A stretch of 64,000 nucleotides of DNA, taken from positions 3,906,001 to 3,970,000 of the forward strand of contig NZ_CP061913.1 in assembly GCF_019904175.1 (NCBI RefSeq), written 5' to 3'. Each line of letters opens with the position of its first letter. The first letter of the stretch is position 1. This document shows positions 1-7,940 of this stretch, piece after piece. The position numbers and the translations under genes are program-made. This DNA is from Dactylosporangium vinaceum. GTDB taxonomy: Bacteria; Actinomycetota; Actinomycetes; Mycobacteriales; Micromonosporaceae. Under the pieces are notes generated by a model. The model had not been told where the DNA came from. It worked only from the letters and a program-made list of their open reading frames with translations, and did not search any database.

Positions 1-400
1 GGAACCCGCGGGCGACGACGGCCACCAACGGTCCGGGACCGAATGAGCCCGCGTCGCCCGGCACGGTGACCGGGGTGCCGACGGCGAAGCCACCGGACGA
101 GCCGTGGGCGGTGCCGCCGACGGTAATCGCTTGCACGCGGCCGGTCGGCCGCGGCGGCTCCGGCCGCACCACGGTCGAGGTCGTCACCGGGCGCAGCGGG
201 GCGATCACCACCGCGTCGAGGGCGTGCCCAGCACCGAGCCGGCGGACCAGCCGGGCCGCCGCCTCCAGGCTCGCCCGCCCACCCTTCGGCCCACGGGTCG
301 GCACCCGGTCGGCGGCCAGCACCTGCGGGCCGCCCGGACCGAGGCGGGCCAGCACCGCCTCGGTCGTCGCGTTGCCGATGTCCAGCCCGACGACGTTCAC
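1..400 (-). CDS. ddrA: Diol dehydratase reactivase, large subunit (partial, runs off left edge)
   Basis: Only about 133 N-terminal residues are present; the gene continues beyond position 1. The protein opens VNVVGLDIGNATTEAVLA, the actin-fold phosphate-binding start of the DdrA/PduG/DhaF reactivase family, which swaps damaged cobalamin out of diol or glycerol dehydratase at the cost of ATP. The GTG start at 398-400 lies 13 bp after the dehydratase small-subunit stop, so it is the third gene of the operon. Family assignment rests on the N-terminal motif and the operon context; the ATPase core lies outside the window. Confidence 0.8.
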   Translation of the reverse strand, partial: MNVVGLDIGNATTEAVLARLGPGGPQVLAADRVPTRGPKGGRASLEAAARLVRRLGAGHALDAVVIAPLRPVTTSTVVRPEPPRPTGRVQAITVGGTAHGSSGGFAVGTPVTVPGDAGSFGPGPLVAVVARGF

Positions 401-413
401 GACCGGCCCCGGC

Positions 414-770
414 TCACGGCTTGAGCAGGCCACGACGCGCGTAGACCGCGGCGGCCTCGCGCACGAGGGCAGCGCACCGCGGGGCGGCGCGGGACTCCAG
501 GGACGTGGCCAGGCCGGACAGCTGCGCTGCCGTGGAGCGGTGCGGGCACAGCGCCTCGTACAGGGCCAGGATCTCGTCCTCGGCGAAGGCGGTCAGCTCC
601 GCGGCGCGCAGCAGATTATCCGCCAGCTGGGGGTTGCCGTGCGCGGCCGCGACCGAGGCCTGGTGGCGCAGGGTGTCGGGGTGGATGCGTACATCGTCGG
701 GCGTCAGCTCACCGCGGTGCAGCGACCCCACGGTCAGCTCGCCAAGGCTCCGGCCGCTGAAGGCTCTCAT
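414..770 (-). CDS. pduE: Diol/glycerol dehydratase small subunit
   Basis: 118 residues. It carries the small-subunit pattern of adenosylcobalamin-dependent diol dehydratases: GELTPDDVRIHPDTLRHQA followed by LADNLLRAAELT and DEILALYEALCPHRST. In the holoenzyme it packs against the large and medium subunits, which convert 1,2-diols or glycerol to aldehydes. It is shorter than the roughly 170-residue enteric PduE because the N-terminal extension, which in enteric bacteria targets the enzyme to microcompartments, is missing. The ATG overlaps the upstream stop as ATGA (767-770), so translation is coupled to the fused subunit. Confidence 0.88.
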   Translation of the reverse strand: MRAFSGRSLGELTVGSLHRGELTPDDVRIHPDTLRHQASVAAAHGNPQLADNLLRAAELTAFAEDEILALYEALCPHRSTAAQLSGLATSLESRAAPRCAALVREAAAVYARRGLLKP

Positions 771-2995
771 GTCAGGACCAGTTCCTCGGGGCCGGCGAGC
801 GGGTCGACGCATTCGCGCTCCAGGGCCACCAGCGCGATGACACTGGTGTGGTAGCGGGCCTCGATCGCCTCGTCGGTGTACGGGTTGCGCGCCGGCACCG
901 GCGTGGCGCCCTTCGCGTGCCGGCCGGCATTGACGCCCAGCAGGCGGTACAGCTCGGGGGTCAGGACCGGGGCGATGGAGTACAGCTCCAGGTTCGCCAG
1001 CGGCGGCAGGTCCCGGCGGTGAATGAGTGCGGTGCCCTTGCCCTGCAGGCCGATGCCGATGCCGGACCCGGCCAGGCGGGCCGCCGTCAGGCCGACCATC
1101 CCGACGTCGATGGTGCCGTTGACACGCACGATCCGGGGCACACAGCCCTCCTCCTCGAGACCGTCGAGCAGCTCCTGCAGCACGTCGGTGACGAGCAGAC
1201 CGCTCAGCGTCCGCCACACGCGCCGCCCGACACCCGGCGAGACGCCGATGACCACCTCGCGCGGATCGGTGCCGAATGCAGCGGCGCCCCGGGCGGTGAG
1301 CCGGTCGTCGCCGGCACCCGCCTGGTCGCGACGCAGGTCGGCGACGCCGCGCTGCTGGCGGATCGCGTCGATCTCGGCCTGCCGGGCCGGATCGGGGGTG
1401 TAGCCGGTACCCGGGCCGGCGTAGTCGTTCGGGTCCGTCACCAGCGACAGCACGCGCATCCGCTCGTCGAAGATGGCCGCGGTCTGCAGGTGGTCGCCGC
1501 GGACCCGCTCGGCGAGCATGGCCAGGACGCGCTCGGCCTCCTCGTCGTAGCCGGTGTCGCGCAGCGCGGCGGCGACGTCGAGAGCGGTCAGACCGGCGGC
1601 TCGGATCGCGCGGGCGGCCTGCGGTACCACCAACGGATCCCCGGCGGCGAGATCCTTCGACCCGGCGGCGTCCACGGCCGCCTCGACCTGCTCATCGGTG
1701 AAGTCGGCCAGGCCGAGATGCCGGTAGACGTCCCGAACGGCCTCGGCCGCCCGGCGGCGCAGCGCCTCCAGGCCGGCCGGGTCGGCGGTGCGCAGACCAC
1801 CGTCGACGCCCCAGTCCCGCTGCAGCGCGAGCCAGTCGTCGAGATCCTCGGCGTTCCAGTTCGACGGTCCGAACATGTTGTCGTATCGCTGGATCGACCC
1901 GAAGCCGCTGCAGATGTAGTCGCTGCCGGCGAGCAGGATCGGCAAAGTCCGCGCGGTGCGCCGGACGTGCGACTCGGACATGAGCGCATCGTTGCCGGAG
2001 CACGACTCCAGATTGCGGGCCATCACCATCACGTTCTCGGCCATCAGCTCACGCACCCCGTTCGGGACCGAGCCGGCCACGCTCGCCCCGTCGATGCCGC
2101 CGTTCTGCACCCCCTGGCTGCCGATCGCGCGGGCCAGCGCGACGCAGCGCGACTCGAGGTACAACATGGAACGGCCTTCGGCCCCGCCCATGAGCACCTC
2201 GGCCCCGGCGCCCGAGGAGACCCGCATCTTGATGCCGCGGCTCGCGTACGCCGAGGTCAGCAGGGCCTTGGACCAGGGCGTGTCGTCGCCGTCGACGAAC
2301 ACCCCCTCGGTGCCGTACAGGCTGACCGTCTCGGCGTAGGAGACCAGCCCACGCAGCCCGAGTTCAAGCTCCAGGGCCTCCTCGACGGCGCACTGCACGA
2401 GCACACCGGGCGAGGCCACGGCCGCGCCGACGGTCACCGCGACCGCGTTGGACGGCGCATCGGCCAGGACCGGCACGGTCGTCTCGAGCTCACGGAAGCC
2501 GTACGCGGCCGCGGTGGCGGCGTCGGCGGCCAGCAGCAGCGGATCGTCGAGCAGGTTCGTCACGTGGGCCTGGTTGCTCGGCGTGCGCCGCGCGCGCAGC
2601 TTCGTCATCGCCAGCATCAGCTCGGCCGGGCGCAGCAGCGCCACGACCCTGGCCAGCTTGGCCGGGGTCATCCCGGCGACCAGGCGGACCACCTCGACGC
2701 GCGGCACGGCCGGATCGACGAACAGCCGCGCGGCGGCCACGTCCGGCAACGCCATCGCCTCCTCGGCCACCGCCAGGTCCAGGCCGTGCGCGGCGATGTA
2801 GGCGTCGATGGCGTCGAAGTCGGCCTCAGCACGGCCGTCGAGCTCCACGACCCGGCCGTCGTCCACACGCAGCGACGGCTCCGGGTCATCGGGGCTGTGC
2901 AGCGCGACGAGGCCGAGCGCCGGGTCCTCGCGGGCGAACCCGTCGAGATTGACCCGCTGCTCGTTCATGAACCGGATCCGGCCGATCATCGCCAT
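767..2995 (-). CDS. Diol/glycerol dehydratase, fused large and medium subunits
   Basis: 742 residues joining what are two genes (pduC and pduD) in enteric bacteria. Residues up to about 550 match the large-subunit TIM barrel: VNLDGFAREDPALGLVAL near the start, then SPGVLVQCAVEEALELELG and SYAETVSLYGTE. From about residue 600 the medium subunit begins (EVVIGVSPGVG, RIVRVNGTIDVGMVGL, GKGTALIHRRDLPPLANLEL). The ATG at 2993-2995 was chosen because AGGAGG lies 11 nt upstream and the next residues align with the known family start; the open frame continues 34 codons further without family similarity. The reaction is the radical dehydration of 1,2-propanediol or glycerol with coenzyme B12. No microcompartment shell gene is visible nearby, so the substrate may be handled in the cytosol. 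Confidence 0.9.
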   Translation of the reverse strand: MAMIGRIRFMNEQRVNLDGFAREDPALGLVALHSPDDPEPSLRVDDGRVVELDGRAEADFDAIDAYIAAHGLDLAVAEEAMALPDVAAARLFVDPAVPRVEVVRLVAGMTPAKLARVVALLRPAELMLAMTKLRARRTPSNQAHVTNLLDDPLLLAADAATAAAYGFRELETTVPVLADAPSNAVAVTVGAAVASPGVLVQCAVEEALELELGLRGLVSYAETVSLYGTEGVFVDGDDTPWSKALLTSAYASRGIKMRVSSGAGAEVLMGGAEGRSMLYLESRCVALARAIGSQGVQNGGIDGASVAGSVPNGVRELMAENVMVMARNLESCSGNDALMSESHVRRTARTLPILLAGSDYICSGFGSIQRYDNMFGPSNWNAEDLDDWLALQRDWGVDGGLRTADPAGLEALRRRAAEAVRDVYRHLGLADFTDEQVEAAVDAAGSKDLAAGDPLVVPQAARAIRAAGLTALDVAAALRDTGYDEEAERVLAMLAERVRGDHLQTAAIFDERMRVLSLVTDPNDYAGPGTGYTPDPARQAEIDAIRQQRGVADLRRDQAGAGDDRLTARGAAAFGTDPREVVIGVSPGVGRRVWRTLSGLLVTDVLQELLDGLEEEGCVPRIVRVNGTIDVGMVGLTAARLAGSGIGIGLQGKGTALIHRRDLPPLANLELYSIAPVLTPELYRLLGVNAGRHAKGATPVPARNPYTDEAIEARYHTSVIALVALERECVDPLAGPEELVLT

Positions 2996-3107
2996 ACGAT
3001 AGGCCGCCTCCTGTTTCAGCAGTGTGAACGCCCGTGCCGCGTCCTGTGCGCCATGTCCCCATCGCGCAGCCGGCCGCGTCGGCAGCATGTTCCGCACGCC
3101 GTCGCCG

Positions 3108-3142
3108 TGGGGTCAGGCCGCTGTTCGAGCGGCCCGACCCCA
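3108..3142 (-). terminator. Hairpin between SDR gene and diol dehydratase operon
   Basis: Arms TGGGGTC-A-GGCCGCT and AGCGGCC-C-GACCCCA pair around the 5-nt loop GTTCG with one internal mismatch. It lies about 107 nt past the stop of the minus-strand SDR gene and before the dehydratase start, so it probably ends the SDR transcript. There is no U-tract, which is usual in high-GC actinomycetes. Confidence 0.55.
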
Positions 3143-3248
3143 GTACTACCGGGACGTTGCCGGCTATTGCGCGAGCAGCATCGGGGTCTGCGTCGACCGT
3201 GGCCGCAGGGCGTGTCCTGGTGGACGCCGGTGGGGCTCGGGGTGGTGG

Positions 3249-4022
3249 TTAGTTGCGGCCGGCCATGACGCCGCCGTCGACGTCCACGATGGTGCCGGTG
3301 ATCCAGCTGGCCTCCTCGGACAGCAGGAAGGTGACGGCGTTGGAGATGTCCTCGGCGGTACCGACGCGGTTGAGGGGGTGGAAGGCGGCGAATCCGGCCA
3401 GAACGGTGTCGACCTCGGCCGGGGGGATGAAGCCCTCGTAAATCGGGGTGGCGACCACGGCCGGGGAGACCGCATTGACCCGGATCTTGTGTGCGGCCAG
3501 TTCCAGAGCGAGGTGCTGGGTCAGGGCGTGCAGGCCGGCCTTGGCCATGGAGTAGGCCGAGGACGGCGTGGCGCCGACGGCCTGCTTGGCCCACATGCTG
3601 CCGATGGTGACGATGGCGCCGCCGCGGCCGCCGTTCACGATGTTCTGCGCGACGGTCTGGGTGATCAGGAATGTGGCCTTGTTCAGGTCGGCGTAGCTGT
3701 CGTAGTCCGCGGCGGTGTGCTCGAGGAACGGCTTGGGCACGAACACGCCGGCTGCGTTCACCAACAACGTCGCGTCGGCGTGATCGCGGGTCAGTCCCTG
3801 CCGTACCCGTTCGGTGGCGGCCGGGTCACGCAGATCGGCGGTGATGCCCCACGCCTGTCCTCGTGCGGCGAGGTCGGTGACGGTCTTGTCGACCCGCTCG
3901 GCGCGCGAGCCGATGACGACCGCGCTGCCGCCACCGGCGACGACGTCCGCGGCGATCTGCCGGCCCATGCCGCTGCTACCGCCGACGACGACGAGCTTGC
4001 GTCCGGTGAAGTCCTGTGCCAT
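3249..4022 (-). CDS. SDR family NAD(P)-dependent oxidoreductase
   Basis: 257 residues, a classical short-chain dehydrogenase/reductase. The cofactor loop GGSSGMG is at 14-20, NAAG at 88-91, the catalytic Ser near 141 (GSMWAK) and the YxxxK pair at Tyr156/Lys160. The C-terminus closes with ITGTIVDVDGG, typical of FabG-like members. The start at 4020-4022 has GAGGAG 7 nt upstream; an upstream ATG at 4037 has no such site. An 18-bp operator-like palindrome 20 bp upstream is nearly identical to one in front of the neighbouring TetR gene, so it is probably repressed by that regulator. Substrate unknown. Confidence 0.88.
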   Translation of the reverse strand: MAQDFTGRKLVVVGGSSGMGRQIAADVVAGGGSAVVIGSRAERVDKTVTDLAARGQAWGITADLRDPAATERVRQGLTRDHADATLLVNAAGVFVPKPFLEHTAADYDSYADLNKATFLITQTVAQNIVNGGRGGAIVTIGSMWAKQAVGATPSSAYSMAKAGLHALTQHLALELAAHKIRVNAVSPAVVATPIYEGFIPPAEVDTVLAGFAAFHPLNRVGTAEDISNAVTFLLSEEASWITGTIVDVDGGVMAGRN

Positions 4023-4041
4023 GTTCGTGCTCCTCACGTGA

Positions 4042-4059
4042 CTACCTACTAGTTGGAAG
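4042..4059. promoter_or_regulatory. Putative TetR operator upstream of the SDR gene
   Basis: CTACCTACTAGTTGGAAG is an imperfect palindrome centred on CTAG (7 of 9 pairs match). It agrees at 16 of 18 positions with the sequence 4712-4729 upstream of the TetR gene and lies 20 bp before the SDR start. Confidence 0.65.
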
Positions 4060-4082
4060 GTTGTTGGGTCATGCGGTAGTGC

Positions 4083-4105
4083 GCCGCGCGTATGCCACGC
4101 GCGGC
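4083..4105 (-). terminator. Short hairpin after the TetR gene
   Basis: An 8-bp GCCGCGCG/CGCGCGGC stem with a 7-nt loop lies 21 nt beyond the TetR stop on the minus strand. It is plausible as the end of the TetR transcript, just upstream of the SDR operator. Confidence 0.35.
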
Positions 4106-4125
4106 AGCCTTGAGCGCTGCGTCTT

Positions 4126-4701
4126 TCAGGCCAGGGCGTCGACCAATGTGGCCGCCACCGAGCGGATCACATCCCGCTCGGGTCCTCCGGCGTCCCGCGG
4201 CTGCTGCCCGTGAGCGCGGGCCAGCAGCAGAGCCCCCTCCAGGGCGGCCAGATAGGCCTCCGCCGCCGCGCCGGTCCGAGCCGCCGGCACGCCGGCCTCG
4301 GCCAGCACGCCGGCCACCCAGCGCCGCTGATCGTCGAAGAAGCCGTCCGTTGCCTGCCGCACCTCGGCGGGCAGGCTCTCCGCATCCACGGCGAACACGC
4401 CACACAGGCAGATGCGGCCACCCTGGGCGAACGTCGCGGCGTACAACCCCGCGTAGTCCACCAGACGCTGCCGCGCACTGCCGGCGCTGTCGTCGACCTC
4501 CTGCAGTGCTGCGGCGAACTGCTGCCGATACCGCGCGATCAGCGCCTCGGCCAGCGCGGCCTTCGTCGGGAAGTGGTGGTGGATGCTCGGTTTGGTGATC
4601 GCCAGCTCGGCACTGATGTCGGCGTACGAGAAGCCGTTGTAGCCGCGAACCTGCACCAGCGCCTGAGCGCAGTCCAGGATTCGTTCCGCCGTCGTGGTCA
4701 C
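4126..4701 (-). CDS. TetR/AcrR family transcriptional regulator
   Basis: 191 residues from the GTG at 4699-4701. The N-terminal helix-turn-helix is clear: AERILDCAQALVQVRGYNGFSYADISAELAITKPSIHHHF with the SIHHHFPTK recognition helix. The remainder is the all-helical ligand-binding and dimer domain, with a CLCGVF segment of the kind found in the YxaF/LmrA-like group. It stands just upstream of the SDR gene, in the same direction. Operator-like palindromes in front of both genes differ at only two bases, which supports autoregulation and control of the SDR gene. Effector unknown. Confidence 0.88.
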   Translation of the reverse strand: MTTTAERILDCAQALVQVRGYNGFSYADISAELAITKPSIHHHFPTKAALAEALIARYRQQFAAALQEVDDSAGSARQRLVDYAGLYAATFAQGGRICLCGVFAVDAESLPAEVRQATDGFFDDQRRWVAGVLAEAGVPAARTGAAAEAYLAALEGALLLARAHGQQPRDAGGPERDVIRSVAATLVDALA

Positions 4702-4711
4702 GCCAATGTTT

Positions 4712-4729
4712 CTACCTTCTAGTTGGTAG
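4712..4729. promoter_or_regulatory. Putative TetR operator upstream of the TetR gene
   Basis: CTACCTTCTAGTTGGTAG is a palindrome around CTAG with 7 of 9 pairs matching, lying 10 bp upstream of the TetR GTG. It is the partner of 4042-4059. Confidence 0.68.
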
Positions 4730-4814
4730 GCGGTCAAGGTTTGTGGTCGCCATCACCGGCCGGCCGTGTCGTCGTGCGGTTCACCGCCTCGACGGCGATC
4801 TCGCGGAACCGCGG

Positions 4815-4965
4815 CAACGGCGCGACAGCCGGCCTCGGCTGGGCGTGCGGTGGCTGCACGGTCCCGGCGGACAGGGCAAGTCCCGGATCGCTGCGCGGCT
4901 CGCCGCCGGCACCGTGGCCGCCGGTTGGAGGGTGATCGCCGCGTTCCACGGCCCCGACGCCGGGA
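4815..4965 (+). pseudogene. Fragment of a P-loop ATPase (STAND/TPR-type)
   Basis: About 50 codons encode RWLHGPGGQGKSRIAARLAA and then AGWRVIAAFHGPDA, the Walker A segment and following strand seen in actinomycete NACHT/TPR-type ATPases. Flanking codons on both sides carry no recognisable continuation and the frame stops at 5003. It is a relic, not a working gene. The classic GKT/S lysine is intact, so decay was by truncation. Confidence 0.55.
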
Positions 4966-5089
4966 CATCCCAGAATGCCACCGAGGCCATCCGCGGACAC
5001 TGACGCCGCGCAGGTCACCAACGAGGGGAGCCGGGCAGTCACAGCACGCCACCGGCGTCTCATTTGGGGCTGACAGCGGATCAAGATTG

Positions 5090-5581
5090 ATGTTCGACCC
5101 TCGACGTGTCCGATGTGGATCGTTGGTGTCCTGGTGGAGCGCGATACCGGACCGGCGAGAGCCGCACCGGCCGAACCGATGCTGTGGCCGGCCCAAGCGC
5201 GATCGGTGTCGCCGCCTACCCGGCGAGCTGGATGTGACCGCCAGCGTGTCCATCGTGGGAGGCTGGCAGGGCCACGTCGTGATCCGCACCCGCTACCGCG
5301 CGGCCTGTGACCCGACGGCGGCGATGATCGGCGTGAACGCGGCCGCCGTGAAACCCGACGATGTGCTGGACGGGATGGGCGAGATCGCCAACATCGTGAC
5401 CGGCAACGTCAAGAGCCTGCTGGCGCAGCCGAGCTGGGTCGCACTTCCGCACGTGGTCATCTCACCGACCGGCATCGGCTGGCCGCAGGCGGTGCCGGTC
5501 ATGATCCTGCCGGTGCTGTTCGGTGACCATCAGGTGCTCATTGAGGTGATCGAGTCGACCGCGACCGCGCAACCGTCATGA
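5090..5581 (+). pseudogene. CheX-like chemotaxis phosphatase, 5'-damaged
   Basis: From about codon 45 the frame is a good CheX/CheC-type domain: LDVTASVSIVGGWQGHVVI, then DDVLDGMGEIANIVTGNVKS with the catalytic ExxN pair (Glu98, Asn101 from the ATG at 5090), then a C-terminal strand. CheX dephosphorylates CheY-P. The first 40-odd codons in this frame have poor actinomycete codon use and no CheX similarity, while another frame nearby (from about 5113) looks more protein-like, so a frameshift or rearrangement near 5190-5215 is likely. It stands alone here, away from any che operon. Confidence 0.55.
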
Positions 5582-5753
5582 CTGGCCGGGCTTCCTCCGG
5601 TGGCGGACCACCTATCACAGCTACGCGTCTCGACTCCCGACCGCCGTCCACAGTGGATGCTTGATGCGGCCGCCCGGCACGCCTCCCGCTTCGCAGCGCC
5701 GCGCCGGCGCACTCTGCCCGGCGTCGGGAACGGGTGGACCTTTCGGGTTTCCG

Positions 5754-5790
5754 GCCCTTTCCGCCCGGGCCGTGCCCGGGCGGAAAGGGC
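5754..5790. terminator. Strong bidirectional hairpin
   Basis: A perfect 17-bp stem (GCCCTTTCCGCCCGGGC and its complement) closes on a 3-nt CGT loop. It sits between the plus-strand CheX relic and the end of the minus-strand secreted protein gene, so it can terminate transcription from both sides. Confidence 0.75.
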
Positions 5791-5869
5791 ACCGTGGTGA
5801 CCACGACACTGTCGGCCGAACGTTCGTGGCGCACCTCGGAGGCATGCTCACGCCAGCGAAGTCTCGAGG

Positions 5870-6604
5870 TCAGCCCGCGCGGGTCGCTGTGGAGGCGCAA
5901 GTGGTCGGCGAGGTCCACCGGTGTGTGATCGAGTCGCTCGCGCCGATACGATCCTCGATGAGGACCACGACGGAACGATTCCGGCCGCGTCCGACAGCAC
6001 TCGTAGCATGCCACGGCTGCTGATGCGGGCCGACGGCGACGCGCTCGCCGTTGACGTCGAACACGAGATCGGACGCGTAGGGGTTCGGCAGCTGGACACT
6101 GCTGCTTGCGGCGCAGCCGTCACGGAACAGCGCCGCAACGATACTGTCCCCGTCCGCCACACCGTTGTCCTGGACGGAGAGCCTCGACTGGCCGGGCACC
6201 TTGGCGCCGTCGGAGCCGTCGCAGGAGCTTGGCGGCGACCACCGGTGAATCAAGCCATCCACGACCCGATCAGTCGCCGGGTCGAAGATCTGCAGCTCAA
6301 CCGTACGGTCGCGTCCACCGGCGGTGGCGGTGTGCCACGGACGCTGCTGCGGATCGACCACGATCGGCTCGCCGTTCACCTCGACAACCATCGCCGCCTG
6401 GTACGGGTTGAACAGTTGCACCTCGCTGCCGCCGTCGCAGCGGTCACGGAACCTGGCGGCGACGACTCGATCGCCGCTCTGCATGCCGGCCGTTTCGCCA
6501 TGTGCCGGCACCACACCGGTCGTCGCCCCAAGCACGGCCGACACGAGGAACGCGGACCCGGTTGCCGCGATGTGTAGCGGTCGCCGGCGAAGGAAGAATC
6601 GCAT
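5870..6604 (-). CDS. Secreted protein with two tandem domains, function unknown
   Basis: 244 residues. The ATG at 6602-6604 is followed by RFFLRRRPL and a hydrophobic stretch ending near PAHGETAG, a Sec signal peptide. The mature part is two copies of an 85-90 residue unit. Each begins GD-x-VAA-x-FRD-x-C, contains V-Q-L-x-NPY, then V-x-VNGE, PxQxPWH, and ends IHRWSPPSSC or THRWTSPTTC, with paired cysteines that suggest one disulfide per unit. No enzyme motif is visible; the repeated fold looks like a small beta-sandwich for binding at the cell surface or outside. I do not recognise a named family. Confidence 0.75.
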   Translation of the reverse strand: MRFFLRRRPLHIAATGSAFLVSAVLGATTGVVPAHGETAGMQSGDRVVAARFRDRCDGGSEVQLFNPYQAAMVVEVNGEPIVVDPQQRPWHTATAGGRDRTVELQIFDPATDRVVDGLIHRWSPPSSCDGSDGAKVPGQSRLSVQDNGVADGDSIVAALFRDGCAASSSVQLPNPYASDLVFDVNGERVAVGPHQQPWHATSAVGRGRNRSVVVLIEDRIGASDSITHRWTSPTTCASTATRAG

Positions 6605-6936
6605 CGTTGCAGCCTGCGCGATCCGACGGCGCTGCACATCATCGCTCACGACAGGCAACCGAAGCGAACAGTCAGTCCGCCTGCTCAGAACCGCACATCG
6701 CGAGTTCAAACAGTATTACCCCGAACGTGTCTACAGGCGGTCGTCGAGCCCGGCGCTACGCAGTTCAGGCAGCCGAGCGGGATCAGCGAGCAGCGTCGAT
6801 GCGGTGCGCGTACCGGATGGATCGATGCCATGGTCCGAGCCTTCCTCGCGTAATCCGTTCGCGGATTCACAACGGGGCGTCGGCCACCCGGATTCCGGCC
6901 GCTCGGAGCCTGTCAGTGATCGCGAACCACCGCGGG
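6605..6936. other. Intergenic region, no gene seen
   Basis: 332 bp upstream of the secreted repeat protein and downstream of the RibD-like gene. Open frames here lack coding character. It should hold the promoter for the secreted protein, but I see no clear -35/-10 pair. Confidence 0.5.
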
Positions 6937-7524
6937 TTAGACCGGGCGCATGGCGTAGCGATGGATGACCACGCCGCAGTCGTACGCCCGGCTGTCGAGG
7001 TGGATCAGCGGACAGTGGCCGGCGAAGATGGCCTCACCCGCGCCGACGGCGGCGGGATTGATGTAGAGCTGCAGTTCGTCGACGAGATGCTCCGCGATCA
7101 GCGCTCCGGCGAAGCCGGCCCCACCGAAGCAGATCATGTCCCGGCCGTCCTCGTGCTTGAGCGCGTGGACCGTGTCGGGCAGAGCACCGGGCCGCACGGT
7201 GGTGCGGGGCCACCGTGGCTCGATCGGCCGGTTGGTCGCGACGACCTTGCGGACCTCGCCGATGCGGGCGGCGAACGCCCAGTCCGGGTCGTCGCGGTGC
7301 TGGTCGGCGGTGCGGGCCCAGTGCTCGAGGTAGCCTTCCTCGGCCATCTTGCGGCTGAGCAGGATGGTGTCGATCGCCTGGAACGTGGCGTTGAAGTCCT
7401 GCCGCAGTCGGGCGTCCCAGGTCCAGTCCGGGCCCCAGTTCCACACCTGCCACGGCGTGTCGGCCGCGTGCGCGGACACGAATCCGTCCACGGACATTTG
7501 CATCTGCAGGATCAGTCGGCGCAT
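6937..7524 (-). CDS. RibD C-terminal/dihydrofolate reductase-fold protein
   Basis: 195 residues, start ATG at 7522-7524 with AGGAG 4 nt upstream. The N-terminus MRRLILQMQMSVDGFVSA is the hallmark of the RibD_C/YyaP-YwjB family, followed by LLSRKMAEEGY and, near the C-terminus, ICFGGAGFAGALIAEHLVDELQLYINP, where the glycine pair contacts NADPH. Members are NADPH-dependent reductases of unknown physiological substrate; they are not genuine folate enzymes. The stop of a truncated gene (7526-7528) lies one base upstream of the start, so it was once the second gene of an operon. Confidence 0.85.
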   Translation of the reverse strand: MRRLILQMQMSVDGFVSAHAADTPWQVWNWGPDWTWDARLRQDFNATFQAIDTILLSRKMAEEGYLEHWARTADQHRDDPDWAFAARIGEVRKVVATNRPIEPRWPRTTVRPGALPDTVHALKHEDGRDMICFGGAGFAGALIAEHLVDELQLYINPAAVGAGEAIFAGHCPLIHLDSRAYDCGVVIHRYAMRPV

Positions 7525-7525
7525 G

Positions 7526-7680
7526 TCACTCCTGGATGTATTCGGCACTGTGGCGATCGGTGGCGCCGGACGGGGCTGCCTCGGGCAGCGCGAAGCTGTG
7601 CAGGAACTTCTCGACGGCGGCGAGGTCGCCGGTGAGGTGCAGATCGCCGGCCAGCACGTTCCCCCGCACCGGCGAGCGGA
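7526..7680 (-). pseudogene. C-terminal fragment with SCP2-like character
   Basis: About 51 codons end in TGA at 7526-7528 and read VRGNVLAGDLHLTGDLAAVEKFL, like the last strands of SCP2-type C-terminal domains found in alkyl-sulfatases and related proteins. Codon use is normal up to about 7680, where similarity stops exactly at the edge of the TniB relic on the other strand. I read this as the 3' end of a gene cut by transposon insertion. Confidence 0.4.
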
Positions 7681-7940
7681 CCAGCCTGATCGCCACGCTC
7701 GAGAACGCTCTACGACAGCAACACCACCGGCCGGGGACCCTCGTCGACCTGGCCGACTATCTGCACCACCGTACCGCCGGCATGGCCGGCGGTCTGTCCC
7801 ACCTAATCGCTGCGCCGCCTGGACGCCATCCTCACCGGCGCCGAGAAATCACCAAGAAGCTCCTCGACGCCGTCGACCTCGACCACGCCGCCCAACCCAC
7901 ACCCGCCGCCCCAACACCACACACCAGACATGGCCGATGA
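7680..7940 (+). pseudogene. TniB-like transposition ATPase, C-terminal relic
   Basis: The frame reads LIATLENALRQQHHRPGTLVDLADYLHHRTAGMAGGLSHLI, typical of the C-terminal part of actinomycete TniB-like AAA ATPases that feed the TniA transposase. Then a short stretch is out of frame (LDAILTGAE is found one frame over), and the original frame resumes with ITKKLLDAVDLDHAA. Two compensating frameshifts and the missing ATPase core make it a pseudogene. It leads directly into the TniQ relic. Confidence 0.6.

Noticed and set aside
2996..3248. Possible cobalamin riboswitch upstream of the B12-dependent dehydratase
   Set aside because: I looked for the conserved B12-box and the expected fold on the minus strand and found neither; only a terminator-like hairpin is present.
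848..3268. Open frame of 806 codons on the plus strand
   Set aside because: Antisense of the diol dehydratase gene; Arg/His/Gly-rich shadow.
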